From the NCBI GenBank assembly GCA_013214355.1, contig JABSSL010000009.1, forward strand, positions 62,001 to 126,000: a DNA stretch of 64,000 nt, read 5' to 3'. The DNA is from Saprospiraceae bacterium. Lineage in GTDB: Bacteria; Bacteroidota; Bacteroidia; Chitinophagales; Saprospiraceae. The notes beneath the pieces are model-generated. The model saw nothing but the letters and a program-made list of their open reading frames with translations, was not told the DNA's origin and ran no database searches. Shown in pieces: positions 60,277 to 64,000 of this stretch (its first letter is position 1; each line of letters opens with the position of its first letter). Made by a program: the position numbers and the translations under genes.

Positions 60277-61827
60277 ATGGCTGAGCAAAATATTCAGTTT
60301 AAAAAATTAGTGGCACATTGTAAGGAGTACGGTTTCATTTATCAATCAAGTGAAATCTATGACGGACTAGGCGCAGTTTATGACTACGGTCCCTACGGTG
60401 TAGAGCTAAAGAATAATCTGAAGGATTACTGGTGGCGAGCCATGGTACAAATGCATGAAAACATTGTCGGTATCGATGCGGCTATCTTCATGCACCCCAA
60501 AACTTGGAAAGCTTCAGGGCACGTGGATGCCTTTAATGATCCTTTGATCGATAATAAGGATAGCAAAAAGCGTTATCGGGCGGATGTTTTGGTGGAAGAC
60601 TATATGGACAAGATCGAAGCCAAGATCAATAAAGAGATTACCAAAGCCAAAAAGCGATTTGGTGATTCCTTTGACGAAGCACAATTCCGTTCTACCAACC
60701 CTCGAGTACTAGCGAATCAGGAGAAGATGGATACCATCGCTAAGCGTTTGGCTACGGCAATGAGTGAGGAGGATATGGAAGGCTTGAAGAATCTGATTGT
60801 AGAGTTGGAAATCGCATGCCCAGAAAGTGGTTCCAGAAATTGGACAGATGTGCGTCAGTTCAATTTGATGTTTTCTACTCAATTGGGTAATATCGCCGGA
60901 GAGGAAGGTAAATTGTACCTACGACCCGAAACAGCACAGGGTATTTTTGTGAACTTCTTGAATGTTCAAAAAACGACCCGCCAAAAGTTGCCTTTCGGCA
61001 TTGCTCAAATTGGTAAGGCCTTCCGAAACGAAATTGTAGCGAGACAGTTCATTTTCCGCATGCGGGAATTCGAGCAGATGGAAATGCAATTTTTCATCCC
61101 GCCAGGTACTGAAATGGAATGGTACAACTACTGGAAGGAAACCCGCTTGAAGTGGCACAAAGCATTGGGACATCCTGCAGAGAAACTTCGTTTTCATGAT
61201 CACGACAACTTAGCACACTACGCAAATGCTGCCGTAGATATTCAGTTCAACTTTCCATTTGGTTTCAAGGAGCTAGAAGGTATTCACTCTCGCACGGACT
61301 TTGACTTGAGCAGCCATCAAGATTTGTCTGGAAAGAAATTGCAATACTTTGATCCGCAAACCAATGAAAGTTACGTACCTTATGTTTTGGAAACTTCGAT
61401 CGGTTGTGATCGGATGTTCCTAGCTACAATGAGTCATGCACTGGTGGAAGAAGAAGTAACCGGTGCAGGAGGAAAAACCAGTACTCGGGACGTACTTAAA
61501 CTTCACCCCGCTATCGCACCGGTGAAGGTCGCCGTACTCCCATTGAAACGAAATGAAGAAGGACTAGTATCTAAGGCAAAAGAGATCTTCAATCAATTGA
61601 GATTCTCCTTCAATTGCCAATACGATGACACGGGTAGCATTGGTAAATTGTATCGAAGACAAGATGCTATCGGTACACCTTACTGTGTGACCGTGGATTT
61701 TGAGTCATTGGAAGACAACACTGTGACAATACGTGAGCGTGATAGCTTAAAGCAGGAAAGGGTTCCTATCGAGAAAGTAGAAAGCATCGTGCGAGAAAAA
61801 GTAGATATGAAACAATTATTCATATAA
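60277..61827 (+). CDS. glyS: Glycyl-tRNA synthetase, single-chain type
   Basis: 516 residues. Charges tRNA-Gly; the dimeric single-chain form found in Bacteroidetes, archaea and eukaryotes. Class II signatures: FIYQSSEIYDGLGAVYDYGPYG near the start, LYLRPETAQGIFVNF, motif 2 FGIAQIGKAFRNEI with MREFEQMEMQFF, and motif 3 ETSIGCDRMFLA. The anticodon-binding domain (IAPVKVAVLPL to the end) is present. Length fits the family. Followed by a hairpin with a T-run. Confidence 0.97.
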   Translation: MAEQNIQFKKLVAHCKEYGFIYQSSEIYDGLGAVYDYGPYGVELKNNLKDYWWRAMVQMHENIVGIDAAIFMHPKTWKASGHVDAFNDPLIDNKDSKKRYRADVLVEDYMDKIEAKINKEITKAKKRFGDSFDEAQFRSTNPRVLANQEKMDTIAKRLATAMSEEDMEGLKNLIVELEIACPESGSRNWTDVRQFNLMFSTQLGNIAGEEGKLYLRPETAQGIFVNFLNVQKTTRQKLPFGIAQIGKAFRNEIVARQFIFRMREFEQMEMQFFIPPGTEMEWYNYWKETRLKWHKALGHPAEKLRFHDHDNLAHYANAAVDIQFNFPFGFKELEGIHSRTDFDLSSHQDLSGKKLQYFDPQTNESYVPYVLETSIGCDRMFLATMSHALVEEEVTGAGGKTSTRDVLKLHPAIAPVKVAVLPLKRNEEGLVSKAKEIFNQLRFSFNCQYDDTGSIGKLYRRQDAIGTPYCVTVDFESLEDNTVTIRERDSLKQERVPIEKVESIVREKVDMKQLFI

Positions 61828-62326
61828 TGAAAACGTTATAGGTGTATATCAGGTAGATGTTTATTCCCTCCTAATGTATACCTACCGTTTTTTGTAGAAA
61901 AATTGTTTTCTCTCCCCCTAAGCCCAGGATGTAAATAGAGATTATTATTTTTTTCAATATTGCATCCTTTTAATTTTTGCTGCGTATATACTGCGCAAGT
62001 GTCCTCCGGCAGAAAAATCTTCATGTTTTATTTCCTTTCTGTTGTAGGTCCAGTTATAGCAAATCTACTTTCAAGACTACACGAGTTTTTTCTTTTAGTA
62101 AGTTTCAAGTTTTTTTAAACTCCATCCCCCCCTTATCCCAGTTCACTGTTTGTCCAAAACAGACATTTGGTATCGTTGATCTGTTGATCAACTATTCCTC
62201 GGCTTAATATTACATACCTACACCAAAGTACAGACGGCAATTCACTTTAATTCATCATAAACACTGTGTTCTTATGCGAGCACACACACTAAGCACGTAT
62301 TTATTCATCTTTAAAGCCGATTTCTC
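61828..62326. other. 499-base spacer between glyS and the DUF5723 gene
   Basis: Apart from a terminator hairpin near its start, I see a pyrimidine-rich stretch (about 62040-62150) and short frames without features. No tRNA or promoter consensus was recognised. Confidence 0.5.
61830..61893 (+). terminator. Probable glyS terminator (imperfect hairpin)
   Basis: AAAACG with GTTTTTT, and AGGT with ACCT inside, form an imperfect stem just after the stop codon, with a T-run on the right side. Confidence 0.45.
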
Positions 62327-64000
62327 ATGAACAACAATCCAACTTTCAAAAGGGGAAACACAGGGCTCATTTCGTCATTCAATAAGATGAGACTTGCTGT
62401 TTTGGGAGCACTATTGTGTTCTCTAGTTGGGACTACTACACTTGACGCACAAAGAGACCTTAACTTCTATCACTTTGCTGACGTTATGCAGCGAAGTCAA
62501 ATGAATCCCGCCTTCATCCCAAATGCAAAATTTATCATTGGTACTCCATTTCTTTCTTCTATTGGTTTTGGAGCTAGCAATAATGGCTTTTCTTACCGCC
62601 AGGCGGGGGTAAAGAATGCCATCACAGGAAGCCGCCGTTTGAATTATCGAATGGCACTGATGGAAGTAAACGACAACAACTTTGTTGGAGGTGGTGGTGA
62701 GATCGAGATCTTATCTGCCGGCATTCGCCTAGGTAAGCACTTCTTTTACGGTAGCCTTTCCGATCATGTTGAAACAAGCATCGTGTACCCTTTCGGTACC
62801 ATTGGCCTCTTGGCTGATGATCAAGATATGGTCATCTCACAAGGTGGACTGTATGATCTACGGGAATTGATGTTTCAAGGCTCTCACTATCGTTCTTTAG
62901 CGTTAGGGTATGCCAGAGAGTTCAACGATAAGTGGAATGTAGGGGTGCGGGTACGCCTACTAGCTGGCCTAGAAAATGTTTATTCTACTAATAATGGTCT
63001 GATCTTCTCTTCTTTTGAAGGAGGGAGTAGTACTAGTGAGCCTGGCTACAATGTAGAAGGTAATATCTATGTGATGGGAGCAGGTATCTACCGCTTTCAA
63101 AACGAAAGAAGATTTCCATTGTATGTGGCAGGAAACTATGGCGCTAGCGTTGATCTAGGACTACAGTATAAGGTAAATGAAAATCTAGAGCTATCTGCTT
63201 CTGCTTCTAATTTTGGTTTGCTGAAGTGGAATAGCGAATTGACATCCGCGACTATTGAAGATCCGATGATCCTACCTACCCAACTAGATACTTTCTTGAT
63301 GGATTACATTGAGACGGTAGGAGATGATCTAGCTACTATGGCGGAAGGTCGTTTGCCATCGTACACCACTCGTTTGACTGGAGATATTTACGCTGGATTG
63401 AAATACCAGGTGATGCCCGAGCAATACTTTGGTGTTGTGGCTAATACTCGAATTTATCCAAATAGAGTGGACATCGGAGCCGCCTTTTCTTACCAGATGA
63501 AAGTACTCAAATGGTTGAATGCTGGTGCCGCTTATACGGTATTTAATAACTCTTTTCTCAACCTGGGACTTGGCTTAACCATAGACTTAGGTCCTTTGCA
63601 AGGCTATTTTTCCACAGATAATGTTTTCGGCTTAGTAAGCCCAGGCACTACTCAGGCTACTAATGCTAGAATGGGGCTTAACATTATGTTTGGAAGAGGT
63701 TATGAGGAGAAGCGCGAAGAACAAAGAATTGCCGAAGAATTAGAAGAAGCCCAACGTCAAGAAGAGGAAGAAAGGATAGCTGAAATTAACAACCTGATTA
63801 ATGCGGATACCATTCAAGGTGGGAAGCCTACAAACTTTGATGGTTATTTTGTGTTTAGAGGTACAACAAGAAACGCAACGGACGGTCGTTCCTTGAATGC
63901 AGCATATGTAGATATCTACAAGATTAACGGAGATGGCTTCCGTGAACTCATTCACACTAGCCGCTATCCAGAAGGATCATTTGACATCGTGCTATTTGCA
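62327..64000 (+). CDS. DUF5723 family outer-membrane protein with coiled-coil linker (partial, runs off the window)
   Basis: The frame from the ATG at 62327 is open for 558 codons to the window end, with no stop. A second ATG at 62387 begins directly at the signal peptide (MRLAVLGALLC, ending TLDAQ); either start is possible. The mature N-terminus RDLNFYHFADVMQRSQMNPAF, with NPAF, resembles PorP/SprF-like and DUF5723 barrels, and barrel-like strands continue to about residue 450 (INIMFGRGYEEKR marks the last strand). A charged, probably coiled-coil linker follows (about 462-485), then a carboxypeptidase-regulatory-like start (GYFVFRGTTRNATDGRSLNAAYVDI in two strands), cut by the window edge. 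An OmpA domain may follow outside. Confidence 0.85.
   Translation, partial: MNNNPTFKRGNTGLISSFNKMRLAVLGALLCSLVGTTTLDAQRDLNFYHFADVMQRSQMNPAFIPNAKFIIGTPFLSSIGFGASNNGFSYRQAGVKNAITGSRRLNYRMALMEVNDNNFVGGGGEIEILSAGIRLGKHFFYGSLSDHVETSIVYPFGTIGLLADDQDMVISQGGLYDLRELMFQGSHYRSLALGYAREFNDKWNVGVRVRLLAGLENVYSTNNGLIFSSFEGGSSTSEPGYNVEGNIYVMGAGIYRFQNERRFPLYVAGNYGASVDLGLQYKVNENLELSASASNFGLLKWNSELTSATIEDPMILPTQLDTFLMDYIETVGDDLATMAEGRLPSYTTRLTGDIYAGLKYQVMPEQYFGVVANTRIYPNRVDIGAAFSYQMKVLKWLNAGAAYTVFNNSFLNLGLGLTIDLGPLQGYFSTDNVFGLVSPGTTQATNARMGLNIMFGRGYEEKREEQRIAEELEEAQRQEEEERIAEINNLINADTIQGGKPTNFDGYFVFRGTTRNATDGRSLNAAYVDIYKINGDGFRELIHTSRYPEGSFDIVLFA

Noticed and set aside
59967-60284. 105-codon plus-strand frame before glyS
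   Set aside because: TTG start, no family match, overlaps the glyS start codon, and covers the region expected to hold the glyS promoter. One hydrophobic stretch is not enough.

Overview
The window reads as a chromosome segment from a Bacteroidota bacterium, most likely a Saprospiria/Lewinella-like marine lineage (the rank is an inference). Evidence: type IX secretion (T9SS) components and cargo (PorP/SprF-like protein, two PorE-like OmpA proteins, a DUF5723 protein, a C-terminal sorting domain), the Bacteroidetes-type promoter -7 element TAnnTTTG in front of several genes, few Shine-Dalgarno sequences, a Na+-pumping NQR complex and a single-chain glycyl-tRNA synthetase. No rRNA, tRNA, CRISPR array, integrase or transposase gene was seen.

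Layout. 1-1228: 3' part of dnaB, interrupted in its P-loop by an intein with a LAGLIDADG homing endonuclease. 1469-2796: ECF sigma factor and a membrane partner. 3080-6937: PorP/SprF-like protein followed by a TPR-PD40-OmpA protein carrying an extra C-terminal DUF1573 domain. 7171-7785: PnuC vitamin transporter with an operator-like palindrome laid over its promoter. 8246-14808: complete nqrABCDEF operon with an unusually extended NqrA and an upstream palindrome. 14962-20102: LolA-like protein, large BNR/sortilin-like propeller protein, and an ArsR-SRPBCC fusion with a duplicated operator around its promoter. 20204-24279: second PorE-like protein and two lipoproteins. 24392-26484: second ECF sigma factor overlapping a protein that joins an inner-membrane anchor to an outer-membrane barrel. 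26497-26662: a MITE-like foldback element. 26762-28747: LytTR response regulator and a receiver-histidine kinase hybrid.

30073-35216 (minus strand) is the most interesting part: a three-gene operon encoding an HNH domain fused to an ABC/AAA-type ATPase, a second and paralogous HNH nuclease, and a four-helix membrane protein. It resembles Septu (PtuA ATPase plus PtuB HNH) but is built differently, and is the best candidate for an undescribed anti-phage or genome-defence system.

35554-56346: mostly household and envelope genes (divergent peptide deformylase, PhnP-like hydrolase, Ppx/GppA phosphatase, a T9SS cargo protein, FtsX/MacB-like permease, SET protein, Gfo/Idh/MocA oxidoreductase, PDZ-hydrolase, DUF1152, RDD, DUF6624, MOSC, serine hydrolase, membrane AraC regulator). 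56814-64000: SRPBCC protein, GNAT, DinB, DUF2807 protein, glyS, and the start of a DUF5723 gene that runs off the window.

Family names come from sequence recognition without any database search. Start codons were moved downstream where a signal peptide or membrane start made this clearly better.
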